This document shows positions 1 through 9,024 of a stretch of 54,502 bases of DNA, piece after piece. Below the pieces are notes generated by a model, which saw nothing but the letters and a program-made list of their open reading frames with translations, ran no database searches and was not told the DNA's origin. Within the stretch, counting starts at the first letter, position 1; each line of letters begins with the position of its first letter. Location of the stretch: contig JADHUM010000021.1 of assembly GCA_016784545.1 (NCBI GenBank), positions 1 to 54,502 of the forward strand. Direction: 5' to 3'. A program made the translations under genes and the position numbers. The stretch is from Candidatus Neomarinimicrobiota bacterium (GTDB lineage: Bacteria > Fidelibacterota > UBA8477 > JABMPR01).

Positions 1-332
1 AGGAGGTTGGCAACATCAGTATACTTAACTGGTGTTCTATCTTTGGAAATAAAGGTGTTATTTTTCCATTTTATCTCGAGAAAAACTTCACTCTCCTGGC
101 TCACTTGGTTATAGCCACGCACGCGCAGTTTCTTACGCATCTGAAGTCCAGCATGCTTCTCGTAGTAATCCTTGAGCTCAAACGAGTCAAAATAAATAGA
201 TCTAATTTCGTAAATGTTGGATTCCTGCAAGGCTCGATGGTTATCAGCAATCACATAGGGAAGTATGGCTTTACGGATTTCATCCATTGAGTACATGGGG
301 ATGAGATATTTGTCTTCTTGACGACCAGGCAT
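1..332 (-). CDS. VTC-domain (polyphosphate-polymerase-like) protein, partial
   Basis: The gene runs off the left edge, so only about the first 110 residues are present. The ATG lies at 332-330, 9 bp after the stop of the HlyD-like gene, which implies co-transcription. The reading frame shows the hallmarks of the VTC fold: 'IRSIYFDSFELKDYY' near residues 37-51, then the basic strand 'MRKKLRVRGY', the acidic-basic strand 'VFLEIKWK' and a 'SKDRTP' segment. In eukaryotic Vtc4 these Lys/Arg/Glu-rich strands line a tunnel that binds nucleotide and polyphosphate. Bacterial members are poorly characterised and often sit near CotH-like kinases and DUF4956 membrane proteins. Two CotH-domain proteins occur further along this window. 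No signal peptide is visible, so the protein is probably cytoplasmic. The family call is strong; the substrate is unknown. Confidence 0.85.
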   Translation of the reverse strand, partial: MPGRQEDKYLIPMYSMDEIRKAILPYVIADNHRALQESNIYEIRSIYFDSFELKDYYEKHAGLQMRKKLRVRGYNQVSQESEVFLEIKWKNNTFISKDRTPVKYTDVANL

Positions 333-341
333 GTATGAATC

Positions 342-1388
342 CTAAAACAAGTCTTTTAACATTTGGAAAACACTCTTTGAGTAAAACTTTACGGAAGCTT
401 CCAGCAATTGACCTGGTACCAACAAACCTTCAGCATTGTCAATTCGAATACGCACCAGAATTAATTGGTTACTGCCAACCCTTAAGATGTGGTCATCAAC
501 CTGCATTTGTTCAGGTCGCACGATCTGTTTGAAATCAGGACCAATCAGGGTCAATTGAGATGTCCATTCAACCGTGCTATGGGATCCCCCCTGGATTGGC
601 AACATGGCTACCAGGGTATCAACTTGATCAATGCTCATGAGGGTATCCGGGGATAGTGGGAAAGATAATTTTCCAGAAAGTGGACTCACAAATGTCATCT
701 CCATCAGCACATCCCGAGCCAGCGCTAATTTTTTTTCTTCATCGGCAATCTGCGCACGATAGACATCTAATTTCCTGGATTGGGCACCACTCAGGGCAGA
801 TCCAAGATTGGCTTCAGCGATGGAAACCCGGATGGCATCCAGTTTTTCCCGGCGCACTTCAAGGTCATATTCTTGTTGAGGTATAATCTTCCCATCCAGG
901 AGGCTTTTTGTACGCTCCAGGATTTTTTGCTGTTCTTCCAGACGTGTTTCAGCATATGTCAGCTGGAGTCTGGCTTCTTCAATTTCAGTTGCTTTGCTGC
1001 CGGAGCGTTCAAATTCAAGAGAGGCTTTGAGCGTATTGATATTTCCTTCAAGACTTACAATTTTGTCAGCAAGTGTTGATGAGTAAATCCAGGCCAGGGT
1101 ATCCCCTGCAGCCACAAACCCCTGAGATAAACCGGGATTTGCCTTATAAAGGACAAGTCCTCCCCGATCTGGCACCAAACTCCTGGAATCGAGCGTACGA
1201 TTCCGCCATAAATCATTATGAAATGTGGAGTAGGAGCCATTTCCATTGGATATGACCTGGAATTGAGTGGAAGCGGTAACCACAGCTTTGAGCGAGGTTC
1301 CCTGTGGAAAAGGAACAAACATAAGTATCACAATTAATACTGACGCGATTGCGATGTAAGGGGTTGTCCGCTTGTGCTTTACAATCAT
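342..1388 (-). CDS. HlyD-like membrane-anchored periplasmic adaptor
   Basis: A 348-residue protein with one N-terminal membrane anchor (about residues 9-26), a short beta region, and a long alpha-helical coiled coil (about 100-230) rich in Glu, Lys, Arg and Leu. A C-terminal beta-barrel/lipoyl-like half follows, with 'MTFVSPLSGKLSF' where adaptors have the second lipoyl half-motif. This is the layout of membrane-fusion/periplasmic adaptor proteins. No ABC or RND pump gene lies in view, although the operon continues beyond the left edge. The stop is 9 bp before the VTC-domain gene. A 129-bp gap with a weak hairpin and T-run separates it from the GH5 gene upstream, so the HlyD-VTC pair may be its own transcription unit. 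What it exports, if anything, cannot be told from the sequence. Confidence 0.75.
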   Translation of the reverse strand: MIVKHKRTTPYIAIASVLIVILMFVPFPQGTSLKAVVTASTQFQVISNGNGSYSTFHNDLWRNRTLDSRSLVPDRGGLVLYKANPGLSQGFVAAGDTLAWIYSSTLADKIVSLEGNINTLKASLEFERSGSKATEIEEARLQLTYAETRLEEQQKILERTKSLLDGKIIPQQEYDLEVRREKLDAIRVSIAEANLGSALSGAQSRKLDVYRAQIADEEKKLALARDVLMEMTFVSPLSGKLSFPLSPDTLMSIDQVDTLVAMLPIQGGSHSTVEWTSQLTLIGPDFKQIVRPEQMQVDDHILRVGSNQLILVRIRIDNAEGLLVPGQLLEASVKFYSKSVFQMLKDLF

Positions 1389-1517
1389 CTAGATACCAAA
1401 TTCCTTCAGATTAAATCGAATTAGTTTTCAAAGCATGAGACGCTGTAATCTTAACATCCATTTGCTACAATTTAAAAAACCATTGACCTCACATTGGTAA
1501 CTCACAACAAACCTTGA
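1389..1517 (-). other. Gap between GH5 and HlyD-like genes; weak terminator candidate
   Basis: On the minus strand, shortly after the GH5 stop, a short imperfect dyad (ACCAAT ... ATGGT) is followed by six T residues at about 1474-1480. This could be a weak intrinsic terminator ending the glucanase operon. An AAGGA element about 12 nt before the HlyD ATG is a possible ribosome site. No convincing -35/-10 pair was found. Confidence 0.3.
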
Positions 1518-3482
1518 TCATGGAAGATAAATCATTTTCCTGACTTGCTGGTTGTCACCTACTGCAGCGCGATAGAGATATACACCTGCTGGAACGAACT
1601 GTCCATCAATATTTGTACCATTCCAGAAAAGATATGGGTCACTATCCTCGCCGATTTCAAAGGTCTTTACCGTGCGTCCCCTTACATCTAATATCTCCAA
1701 TTTCAATGGCGTTTCGGTTTGGGTCGTCACAGGGATAGTCGTGGCACCATTGAACGGATTTGGAAAATTTTGTCCCAGCGTGAAGGCAGTCGGTACTTCA
1801 GGAAAAGTATATGCTGAATCAAGGGTAAAAACCATGGCTCTCAAGTTGGGACCTGATTCCAATATTTGTAGTTTTAATTCATGCTCACCAATGGGAATAT
1901 CCAGTCCTTCGATGAGCAGGGGTGTATAGGTTGTCCAACTTCCTGTGACTGGAGTATCTTCAATCGTAATTAAGACTTCACCATCCAGGAATAATCGGAG
2001 TTTTCCAGAGTAGGATGTGCTGGCAACTTCTATGCTCAAATCATATATCCCGCCATATTCGGCAGTAAAGGTGTATTTCATCCATTCACCTTGGGTGGCC
2101 CATCCCACATTTGGGATTCCAGAAGCCTCAATTTGCAGATCAACGCCATCATTTCGGTACTGGTGACCATTATTCCAGGCAGTGTAATCATCCCAATGGA
2201 CGGTTTCATACACATCATCTAAATATGCTACCCCTTGAGCACCGATGTCGTAATCGGCAGTTAGGATGGACCCGGGAATGCTGTGATCCGTGAAGGGTAG
2301 ATTCTGAGAACTAAACTCAGGGCTGAACCAGGAGGCTACCACCCCAGGGCTAAAGCGACAATTCTCTGTTTTGAGGTTATCAGCCAACTCCATGAGAATT
2401 GTCAGAGAGGTGAGTGAACTGGGTTTGGGTCCTGTTCCCTGCCAATAATTTCTCAATAAGTCCCAGTTTGCCGGTCGCGAAGCTGAGTAGGGACTTGTAA
2501 TGGTGTCTACTTTCTTGGTTGTCCACCAACACCACCCAATATCGTGTTCTTCGAACAATTGAACAGCATCATAAAACCAGGTATTTGAGTTTTCACCAGT
2601 TTCACTCATCCACAGAGGCACATTATTCTGACCTCTTAAATTGAGATAGCTCTGGATCGAGCCCTGGTCATTGGTGCTCCAGTATTTGTGAAAACTATAG
2701 GACATGTTGATATCAAATGGAGGAGTTAGCCCCGTAAAATCCGTTGCATACCAATTGCCTTCGATAAAAAGAATATGGTTGTTGTCCACAGCTCTTATGA
2801 CATTGCGAATGCTTGAGTACAGGGAACGAAGATCCTGGGCAGTTACACCTTCGGGGAGTACAGGTTCATTGAGTAAGTCGTACCCACCTACCCAGGGTTC
2901 ATCAACATAGCGTTGGGCAATGGCTTCCCAGATTTCAATAGTATGGGACTTATTGGAATCTGCGAGCCAGAGACGAGCCGTACCATCGCTGTCGCTAATA
3001 GGACCATGGTTCTGTCCTCCAGGTGCACAGTGCATATCCAATACCACATATATCCCAACATCAGCACACCAGGCGATCAAGGAATCAGTAACTTCAAAGC
3101 CCCAATCGCTCCATACGCCACGTGCTGGTGAGAACATATTATAGTGAAAGGGCATGCGAATATGATCGAATCCCCATTCAGCCAACTCAGCTATATCCTC
3201 TCGGGTCACATAGTTCTCGTGGTAGGCTGCATAAAATTGATCAGCCCCTGCCTCCCCTACCACATCGATAATATCATTTCTAATGGTTGTTGGAGATTGG
3301 GAAATGGTATGCAGCATATATCCCTCTGGAACCAGCCAGCCGCCCAGCCCCATGCCTCGCATGAGGGCAGGAATCCCCTCTGCATCTACAATATTGCGAC
3401 CTTCGGCATGGATAAAAGCCTCAAGAGATACAGAGCTCAACACCATTATCAATAGCAATAAATTTTTCTTTAGAGTGCGCAT
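1518..3482 (-). CDS. Secreted GH5 glucanase with CBM6-like module and T9SS tail
   Basis: An exported glycosidase of 654 residues. The start is taken at 3482 because it gives a clean signal peptide ('MRTLKKNLLLLIMVLSSVS') with AAAGG just upstream; the frame stays open further upstream without one. The GH5 (beta/alpha)8 domain spans about residues 24-345, with the acid/base in 'YDLLNEP' (Glu206) and the nucleophile in 'MSETGENS' (Glu294). 'RGMGLGGWL' and 'DMHCAPGGQN' resemble the LGGW and DLHGAPG motifs of exo-beta-1,3-glucanase-type GH5 proteins. A CBM6-like beta-sandwich lies at about 420-565, and a T9SS sorting domain with 'FPNPFN' closes the protein. It starts 23 bp after the GH16 stop and is the last glucanase of the left operon. 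The exact linkage cleaved is inferred (beta-1,3 or mixed). Confidence 0.88.
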   Translation of the reverse strand: MRTLKKNLLLLIMVLSSVSLEAFIHAEGRNIVDAEGIPALMRGMGLGGWLVPEGYMLHTISQSPTTIRNDIIDVVGEAGADQFYAAYHENYVTREDIAELAEWGFDHIRMPFHYNMFSPARGVWSDWGFEVTDSLIAWCADVGIYVVLDMHCAPGGQNHGPISDSDGTARLWLADSNKSHTIEIWEAIAQRYVDEPWVGGYDLLNEPVLPEGVTAQDLRSLYSSIRNVIRAVDNNHILFIEGNWYATDFTGLTPPFDINMSYSFHKYWSTNDQGSIQSYLNLRGQNNVPLWMSETGENSNTWFYDAVQLFEEHDIGWCWWTTKKVDTITSPYSASRPANWDLLRNYWQGTGPKPSSLTSLTILMELADNLKTENCRFSPGVVASWFSPEFSSQNLPFTDHSIPGSILTADYDIGAQGVAYLDDVYETVHWDDYTAWNNGHQYRNDGVDLQIEASGIPNVGWATQGEWMKYTFTAEYGGIYDLSIEVASTSYSGKLRLFLDGEVLITIEDTPVTGSWTTYTPLLIEGLDIPIGEHELKLQILESGPNLRAMVFTLDSAYTFPEVPTAFTLGQNFPNPFNGATTIPVTTQTETPLKLEILDVRGRTVKTFEIGEDSDPYLFWNGTNIDGQFVPAGVYLYRAAVGDNQQVRKMIYLP

Positions 3483-3505
3483 AAACCTTTGATCATCCAA
3501 AAATA

Positions 3506-4606
3506 TTATTTTAGCAGGATAACTTTCTGACTGCCCTGCTGACTCTCCGAACTTACCTGAATTATATAGGTCCCACTTGCCAGTGATACACCAGCCTGAT
3601 CCCGCCCATCCCAACGAATTATCTGACGACTACGATCATTCCCATTCAACAAAGATTGGTGCATTAAATTGCCTAAAGTATCATATATGGATACTGTTAA
3701 ATCAATGGATGCTGGTGTTTCCAGGGAGAGTTGAACTTCCCCATTGAAAGGATTTGGGTAGGCCGGCGACAGGTAGAAATCTGTGGGACTGGCACTCCGA
3801 TCCTCATCTACTGATAAGGCAGGTCCATCATATCCTGTATTGGTTGGAGTGGTCATGCATAATACCAAAAATCCACCATTAAATACAGCGTTGGCAGGTG
3901 TGAAATCGACGTTATTCCCATCCCAGGTATGGGTCGCTTTCTGCCAGCGCGATGTGTCCCAATAATCAAAGTCATCCACCCAAAGTGGGGTAAAATCATT
4001 ATTGGTCCCTACGGATCCATTGCCTGGATCATAGGCAGAATAGGATACCCAGTCGTAAAATGCATAAACTGGCAAGATATCGGGATTAAATGACCCTGCC
4101 CAGGTTGTGTTTGAAGGTTGCCAGATATTCATCATAATTTTCTGAGCATGATACACCGAATCTGCTCGCTCGCCGGACACAGTACGTATGAGTCGATCAC
4201 CTTCATACCAACGAATAGCATCTGGTGTCCATTCAAAGGCATAGGTGTTAAAATCCAGATGGGGATTTACGCTGAGAAACACTTCAGACGCACTTCCCCA
4301 TTCGTTCTGTATAATGACATTGGTCGATACTTTATTGTTGAGTTTGCCCATCCATTCCAGGTCAATTTCGTTCCAATGCTGTGTTCCGCTTAGTCCTTCT
4401 GCATGATAGTCTCTATAAGTGAAAAAGGAGCTCACAACGCCATGACCTGCCGCTGACTGCATTCTAACTTCAAAGCGACCGTACAAAAAACTTTCAAAGG
4501 TCCTGTACTCTGCCCCCCGGTACAGTTTTGCATAGCTTGTCACTGAGAGTAGCAGCAATAAACCTGTGGTAAAAAATCGGATTTTAGGGACAATTCTTAT
4601 GGACAT
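3506..4606 (-). CDS. Circularly permuted GH16 licheninase-type beta-glucanase, T9SS tail
   Basis: Family GH16 endo-1,3-1,4-beta-glucanase type, 366 residues. A signal peptide covers about residues 1-26. The catalytic strand reads 'NEIDLEWMG', with Glu80, Asp82 and Glu84 in the bulge-less ExDxE spacing of licheninases. The domain begins at the strand that sits mid-protein in Bacillus licheninases ('YGRFEVRM'). The strands normally at the N-terminus instead appear after the core, at about 204-262 ('PLWVDDFDYWDTSRW' and 'HTWDGNNVDF'). That is the naturally permuted order of the Fibrobacter succinogenes enzyme. A T9SS tail ('YPNPFN') covers about 277-366, so surface display or release is expected. 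It lies 7 bp after the other GH16 gene and 23 bp before GH5. Preference for mixed-linkage glucan is inferred from family resemblance. Confidence 0.92.
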   Translation of the reverse strand: MSIRIVPKIRFFTTGLLLLLSVTSYAKLYRGAEYRTFESFLYGRFEVRMQSAAGHGVVSSFFTYRDYHAEGLSGTQHWNEIDLEWMGKLNNKVSTNVIIQNEWGSASEVFLSVNPHLDFNTYAFEWTPDAIRWYEGDRLIRTVSGERADSVYHAQKIMMNIWQPSNTTWAGSFNPDILPVYAFYDWVSYSAYDPGNGSVGTNNDFTPLWVDDFDYWDTSRWQKATHTWDGNNVDFTPANAVFNGGFLVLCMTTPTNTGYDGPALSVDEDRSASPTDFYLSPAYPNPFNGEVQLSLETPASIDLTVSIYDTLGNLMHQSLLNGNDRSRQIIRWDGRDQAGVSLASGTYIIQVSSESQQGSQKVILLK

Positions 4607-4613
4607 AAGGCTC

Positions 4614-6440
4614 TCATTTCAGCAATAATATTTTTCTGTTTTGTTGGAAATTGTCGGTTGAAAATCGAACGAAATAAACGCCACTGGCAAGATCACTGCT
4701 CTGCAGGAGGATTTGATAATCCCCTGGCGTATACATTTGAGAAGCTAAGGTTTTTACTTCAGCCCCTCTCAAATCATATAGTGAAATTTTGACCTCAGCC
4801 GTTTCGGGTATTGAAAATTCCAGACGGGTTGTATCATTAAATGGATTGGGGAAAATTTTTGTCAATTCATATTGTTGAGGGTGCGCTGGCATATCCATCC
4901 CAACCCAATAGCTGCCATCAATTTGAATGGCATTCAATAGTGGACCTGCATAGGCATAGGATTCACCATAGATGGTGGCTGCACCCACGATATCCAGGGT
5001 TCCATCAGTTATTTCCCAGCCAGTGAGTGTGACAGTATGGATACCATTATTCCCAGATTCTGCATAGACATCCAACTCAGCTACAACCAGGGAATCTTCC
5101 ACAAATAGCTCGAATACCCGCTGCCCTGCGCCTGTATAATAGTGTTCGGCAAAATGGAGCTGAATATCAAAGACTCCAGGTGAAAGTCGAACATGATAGC
5201 GAGAGTATCGATTGAGTGAGGTTGCCATGACCGAATCCAGGTCGGTGCCTTCAAGATCGGGGTAATTATGTGCAGTCTGATAATTACCTCCATCATGACC
5301 ATATTCCACCTCTGTGGACCACCATTGGTCAGGCAGGAATCCATTTGCACCAGGTCCAGCGCAATCAATATTGATGGGCAGTTCCAGGGGAGTCGGCATG
5401 ATGATGGATGAAAAGGTAACGGCCTGTGAGTTGCCATTGACGGATTGATCCAGAACATTCTGGGCATATACAGTCGCTGAAGAACTAATATCCAATCCCT
5501 CAAGACTCAACTCAACGGTCCGTTGGTCTTCATTTAAAACAACCGAACTAATGGGGTAATTGGGTATGGAAAAGATTGTGGATTGACTGGTGTGCTCTAC
5601 ATCCAATTCTTTATTAAATCTAACGATAACTGAATCTGAGTTATGAGCCCTGGCCCACAAAATAGACGGGGCATTCGTATCATTGTAGCCCTCGTACCCT
5701 GGCCGGGTAAGGCAAAGTATCATATAGCCATCTTGATAAACAATATTTTCATCCATGAGAACTGAATTGTTCCCATTCCAGGTATGGTTATCACTTTTTT
5801 CCCATAATGAATCGGTGTAGGCGTCAAAATTATCAGTCCAAAGTGGGGAGAAATTAGAATCGGTACCCACACTACCCGTTCCTGGTGTATAGTCTGCGCA
5901 GGATACCCAATCGTAATAGGCGTACCTGGGCATGGTGCTGGGATCAATAAATCCAACCCAATCTGTATAGGAAGGCGTCCAGATATTCATCATGAGCTTG
6001 GCGGATTGGGAAAGTGTTGAGATATGCTCCCCAGTCTGTCGATAGAACTCCTCACCATCAATAAACCAGGCGACATAGTCAGGGGTCCATTCAAATGCGT
6101 AATTGTGAAAGCCTATGTGTGGATTAAAATTTATAGGGTGTTGTCTCAGATGTGAGCCTCGTTCATCGATGACATTCACATCAACATTATCAGCCCAGCG
6201 ACCCAAAACTTCAAAATCGATTTCACACCAATCCGTTTCCGGGAAGGAATCATTATAAGTAAAAAAGCTGGCCAGGAAGCCTTCCCCCTGTGGGGATTTC
6301 AGACGCGTTTCAAAACGTCCGTATTGAAAATACTCGTGGGTTCTTAACTCAGCCCCACTGTAGAATTGTGCATGACCGCTACTCATTACAATGAATGAGG
6401 TAAGCAGGAGAAGTAAATATTTTGTGTGGTGTCGAAACAT
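4614..6440 (-). CDS. Circularly permuted GH16 beta-glucanase with malectin-like module, T9SS tail
   Basis: A 608-residue paralogue of the neighbouring GH16. After a signal peptide (about 1-24) comes a GH16 core with 'WCEIDFEVLG' (Glu73, Asp75, Glu77) and 'LMMNIWTPSYTDWVG'. The displaced N-terminal strands follow at about 197-250 ('PLWTDNFDAYTDSLW', 'HTWNGNN'), the Fibrobacter-type circular permutation. Downstream are an Ig-like domain (about 257-347), a malectin-like beta-sandwich (about 355-509, 'FDIQLHFAE') that may bind glucan, and a T9SS sorting domain from about 523 ('FPNPFN'). A GGAGG site precedes the ATG, and the gene starts 2 bp after the SurA-like gene stops. The extra modules compared with the 366-residue copy suggest binding to insoluble or surface glucan. 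Substrate is inferred from family resemblance. Confidence 0.92.
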   Translation of the reverse strand: MFRHHTKYLLLLLTSFIVMSSGHAQFYSGAELRTHEYFQYGRFETRLKSPQGEGFLASFFTYNDSFPETDWCEIDFEVLGRWADNVDVNVIDERGSHLRQHPINFNPHIGFHNYAFEWTPDYVAWFIDGEEFYRQTGEHISTLSQSAKLMMNIWTPSYTDWVGFIDPSTMPRYAYYDWVSCADYTPGTGSVGTDSNFSPLWTDNFDAYTDSLWEKSDNHTWNGNNSVLMDENIVYQDGYMILCLTRPGYEGYNDTNAPSILWARAHNSDSVIVRFNKELDVEHTSQSTIFSIPNYPISSVVLNEDQRTVELSLEGLDISSSATVYAQNVLDQSVNGNSQAVTFSSIIMPTPLELPINIDCAGPGANGFLPDQWWSTEVEYGHDGGNYQTAHNYPDLEGTDLDSVMATSLNRYSRYHVRLSPGVFDIQLHFAEHYYTGAGQRVFELFVEDSLVVAELDVYAESGNNGIHTVTLTGWEITDGTLDIVGAATIYGESYAYAGPLLNAIQIDGSYWVGMDMPAHPQQYELTKIFPNPFNDTTRLEFSIPETAEVKISLYDLRGAEVKTLASQMYTPGDYQILLQSSDLASGVYFVRFSTDNFQQNRKILLLK

Positions 6441-6442
6441 AG

Positions 6443-7957
6443 CTAGTCCTCCATTTTCCTACCATAATTCAATTTATTATCCGTTGTGAGCCGCGGAAAA
6501 GCCGGTACACTGAGTGGGAAGGGCACATTGCGGTTACTCACCACCATGGGGATGTTACTCAACTCTATATCCTCGAACATATCCGTGTCGATGCGAATAA
6601 CATCTGAATACTTGTTTTGAAGTGAATCTATATAAGGATTCATATAGGTTTCCAGAATTTCAATTTCACTGAGCACCAATGAGTCAGATAGACCGCCCAT
6701 AACGGATCTAAGATAATCATTACGGCTCTGGCGACTCACATAGTGATCTTCCCACATCTGTGAGGCTTGGACCACGTTCGGAACTCGATCATAACCAAGA
6801 TCATAAGCCTTCTGTGCGAGATAGTAGTCCCGTACCATGTCAGCCATGGCAAATTTCAACTGCTCAGGGAATTCTCTGTGGGACATTTTCTTATTTCTGA
6901 AGACCAGAGGATGCTTTTTCAGGTAGGCTTCAAACCTGTCTACAGTCCAAATATCCCCACTTACATCAAATAAAACGGCATCACCTGGAATGCCACCAGG
7001 AAGATCGTTAAGGGATTCGGTAAATACCTGTTCCTCGGCATTCCACACTGCTCGATTGAGCATTTTCTTTTTTTCTTCAGGGGATCTTAAATACAGTTCT
7101 GCAGTTCTTGTGGAATAAGATTTGAATACTTCTCGATTGAGATTCATTTCTTTCTCTGCCATGATAGCGCCAACATAACGTTTGTAGATGCCATCTGCAG
7201 CACTTTCAACGAGACGGGTATGTACATCCTCCCATTGTTGCATTTTGGCTGCTTCAGTCACAGCGGGTCTATCCACCCAGCTTTTTAACTTGATGGCGAT
7301 ATAACTTTGATCTTCCAGGGCAAAGGGTCCGATCACAGCACCCTTTTGATGATGGGCATTAAAAATGGCGGACCTGATATTTTGATCTTCCCTGTCAAAC
7401 CAGGTCAGAGTCCTTTCAGGGATGCTATCTGAACCAGCCAATGTCTTGGAAAGTGTCTCAAAATCATAACCATCAGCGGTGGCTGTATTCCAGGAGTTAG
7501 CAGTATTAGAATCTGGTAAACTCACAAATTGAATTGTATAGGTTCTGCTGGCCAGACGATTGGCAAGTTTCAACTCTGTAGTATCAATCTCAACCTTGCT
7601 AAAGGCCTGTTCTTTATAGAGCCACTGTCTCATGGTCTGTTCTTTGCGACCATCCATATACGCTCTAAAATCGGCATCAGCCTTGATGGGCGAGTCCGGG
7701 TATTCCAGAGCCAGTAGTTTTTCGGAGATGAGACTGTTCAATATGATCTTGCGATGGATATAATTGGTACCGCTACAGTAATCGGGACGAATGGTGTATT
7801 CTGAGCGGCGCATGAAGTCCTGATTTGTAATAACACGATCACCCACTTTTGCCAGGATTTCACCTACTGGAGGAGTTTCTGATTCGCAGCTTACTAAAAG
7901 CAATAAAGCCACCCCAATAGTTGCAATCAGGGTGGCTTTCATTGATGGACAATTCAT
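6443..7957 (-). CDS. SurA/PrsA-like peptidyl-prolyl isomerase lipoprotein, divergent parvulin
   Basis: A 504-residue exported protein whose leader ends in the lipobox 'LLVSC', so it should be lipid-anchored. The N-terminal part resembles SurA/PpiC chaperone domains ('ILAKVGDRVITNQDF', then a helical region). A parvulin-like region lies at about 135-235, with 'YDFETLSKTLAG', 'LTWFDRED' and 'GAVIGPFALEDQSYIAIKL'. The usual GGDLG motif is degenerate, so catalysis is uncertain. The gene sits between the PorV-like gene (3 bp upstream) and the GH16 genes (2 bp downstream), which suggests a periplasmic chaperone dedicated to the TonB receptor, PorV or the secreted glucanases made by this operon. A second in-frame ATG at 7942 would shorten the leader by five residues without affecting the lipobox. 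Confidence 0.7.
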   Translation of the reverse strand: MNCPSMKATLIATIGVALLLLVSCESETPPVGEILAKVGDRVITNQDFMRRSEYTIRPDYCSGTNYIHRKIILNSLISEKLLALEYPDSPIKADADFRAYMDGRKEQTMRQWLYKEQAFSKVEIDTTELKLANRLASRTYTIQFVSLPDSNTANSWNTATADGYDFETLSKTLAGSDSIPERTLTWFDREDQNIRSAIFNAHHQKGAVIGPFALEDQSYIAIKLKSWVDRPAVTEAAKMQQWEDVHTRLVESAADGIYKRYVGAIMAEKEMNLNREVFKSYSTRTAELYLRSPEEKKKMLNRAVWNAEEQVFTESLNDLPGGIPGDAVLFDVSGDIWTVDRFEAYLKKHPLVFRNKKMSHREFPEQLKFAMADMVRDYYLAQKAYDLGYDRVPNVVQASQMWEDHYVSRQSRNDYLRSVMGGLSDSLVLSEIEILETYMNPYIDSLQNKYSDVIRIDTDMFEDIELSNIPMVVSNRNVPFPLSVPAFPRLTTDNKLNYGRKMED

Positions 7958-7960
7958 GTG

Positions 7961-9013
7961 TTAGAAGGTCAGGCCAAGTGTATAAGCGTGAGTCCTCCCC
8001 ATGATTCCTGCTTCTTTAAAAGCGTAATCAACTTTTACGGACCGATTCCCCATGGCAAAGAGTTCAATCCCTCCACCGGCGGTCAATCCAAATTCAGTCT
8101 CATCCATATAGAGAGCCTTATAGCCACCCCGGAGATAAAATTTACCGGCATTGGATATCTTGAGGGCATATTCTGCACCCATGTTGATTGATTCGGAATT
8201 GTTGTTGGGATGGAGAGCATCAACAGCCAGGGTTAAGGAGCTGAAACGGTTCTGAATAGGTTTGTAAGACAGTCCAATTCTGAACATCAAGGGGAGCTCC
8301 CAGGCCTGGGTTCTATACTGACCAATTACATCTCCATAGTTGCCGGTCTCATCGGGGGAAATGTCAATGGGCTGGACAAGGTCGATACCATCATATTGCA
8401 TGCGACTACCATAATTGGAAATACTCATACCAATATCAAGACCACTCCCCTTCTCACCACTTGGTGAAAAGAACATGGTTTTGACTATCACACCAAGGTC
8501 GATGGCAAACGCAGAGGCACTCTCATGCCAGATCTGGGAATTGATCATTTTAGCCGTAGCACCAAAGGAGAACCAATTGGCTATTTTCCTGGCATAAGAG
8601 AGGCCCACTGCGAAATCATTAGCTGTAAAAAATTCACCGGTTCCATCCTGGTTAGCCAGATTGGTCACCTGCATTTCACCGTAACCAACCTGGGTCAGGG
8701 ATATTGCAAGTGTTCCGACACCTGGCATGACAACTGCACCACTGGCGAATATAGTATTAATGTCTACCAACCAGGGCTGGTACATAAGGGAGAAGGAACT
8801 CCGATCCAGGTAGGCAACGCTGGCTGGATTCCAATATACAGAACTCAAGTCACCGGTGACGGCGACATAAGCTTCACCCATGGCTGACGGTGCACTGCCC
8901 ATTCCTATTTCCAGGAAACTGGCAGCTGTGGAACCATAACGGTTAATTTGTTCACCAAAACCTGTAGATACAGTGATAAGGATAATGGCCAGAAAGATTG
9001 CGGTACGTTTCAT
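7961..9013 (-). CDS. PorV/PorQ-family outer-membrane protein (UPF0164-like)
   Basis: A 350-residue protein with a signal peptide (about 1-20) and the family's early conserved block: 'FLEIGMGSAPSAMGEAYVA' (about 34-52), then 'DLSSVYWNPASVAYL'. The rest alternates hydrophobic and polar residues like a 14-stranded FadL-type beta-barrel and ends in a C-terminal aromatic ('YTLGLTF'). PorV and PorQ shuttle T9SS cargo at the outer membrane. A perfect AGGAGG precedes the ATG. The gene lies between the 1165-residue T9SS-tailed protein and the SurA-like lipoprotein. Finding a PorV-like gene inside a glycan operon suggests a substrate-dedicated shuttle or a porin-like role for the locus; both are inference. 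Confidence 0.82.
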   Translation of the reverse strand: MKRTAIFLAIILITVSTGFGEQINRYGSTAASFLEIGMGSAPSAMGEAYVAVTGDLSSVYWNPASVAYLDRSSFSLMYQPWLVDINTIFASGAVVMPGVGTLAISLTQVGYGEMQVTNLANQDGTGEFFTANDFAVGLSYARKIANWFSFGATAKMINSQIWHESASAFAIDLGVIVKTMFFSPSGEKGSGLDIGMSISNYGSRMQYDGIDLVQPIDISPDETGNYGDVIGQYRTQAWELPLMFRIGLSYKPIQNRFSSLTLAVDALHPNNNSESINMGAEYALKISNAGKFYLRGGYKALYMDETEFGLTAGGGIELFAMGNRSVKVDYAFKEAGIMGRTHAYTLGLTF

Positions 9014-9024
9014 TTCAAGCCTCC

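Noticed and set aside
105-290. A 61-residue plus-strand frame at the left edge
   Set aside because: The minus strand encodes the VTC-domain protein across the same bases with clear motifs.
3506-6440. The possibility that the GH16 domains are truncated or rearranged pseudogenes because their usual N-terminal strands are missing
   Set aside because: The missing strands are present after the core in both proteins, as in the Fibrobacter enzyme, and the reading frames are intact.
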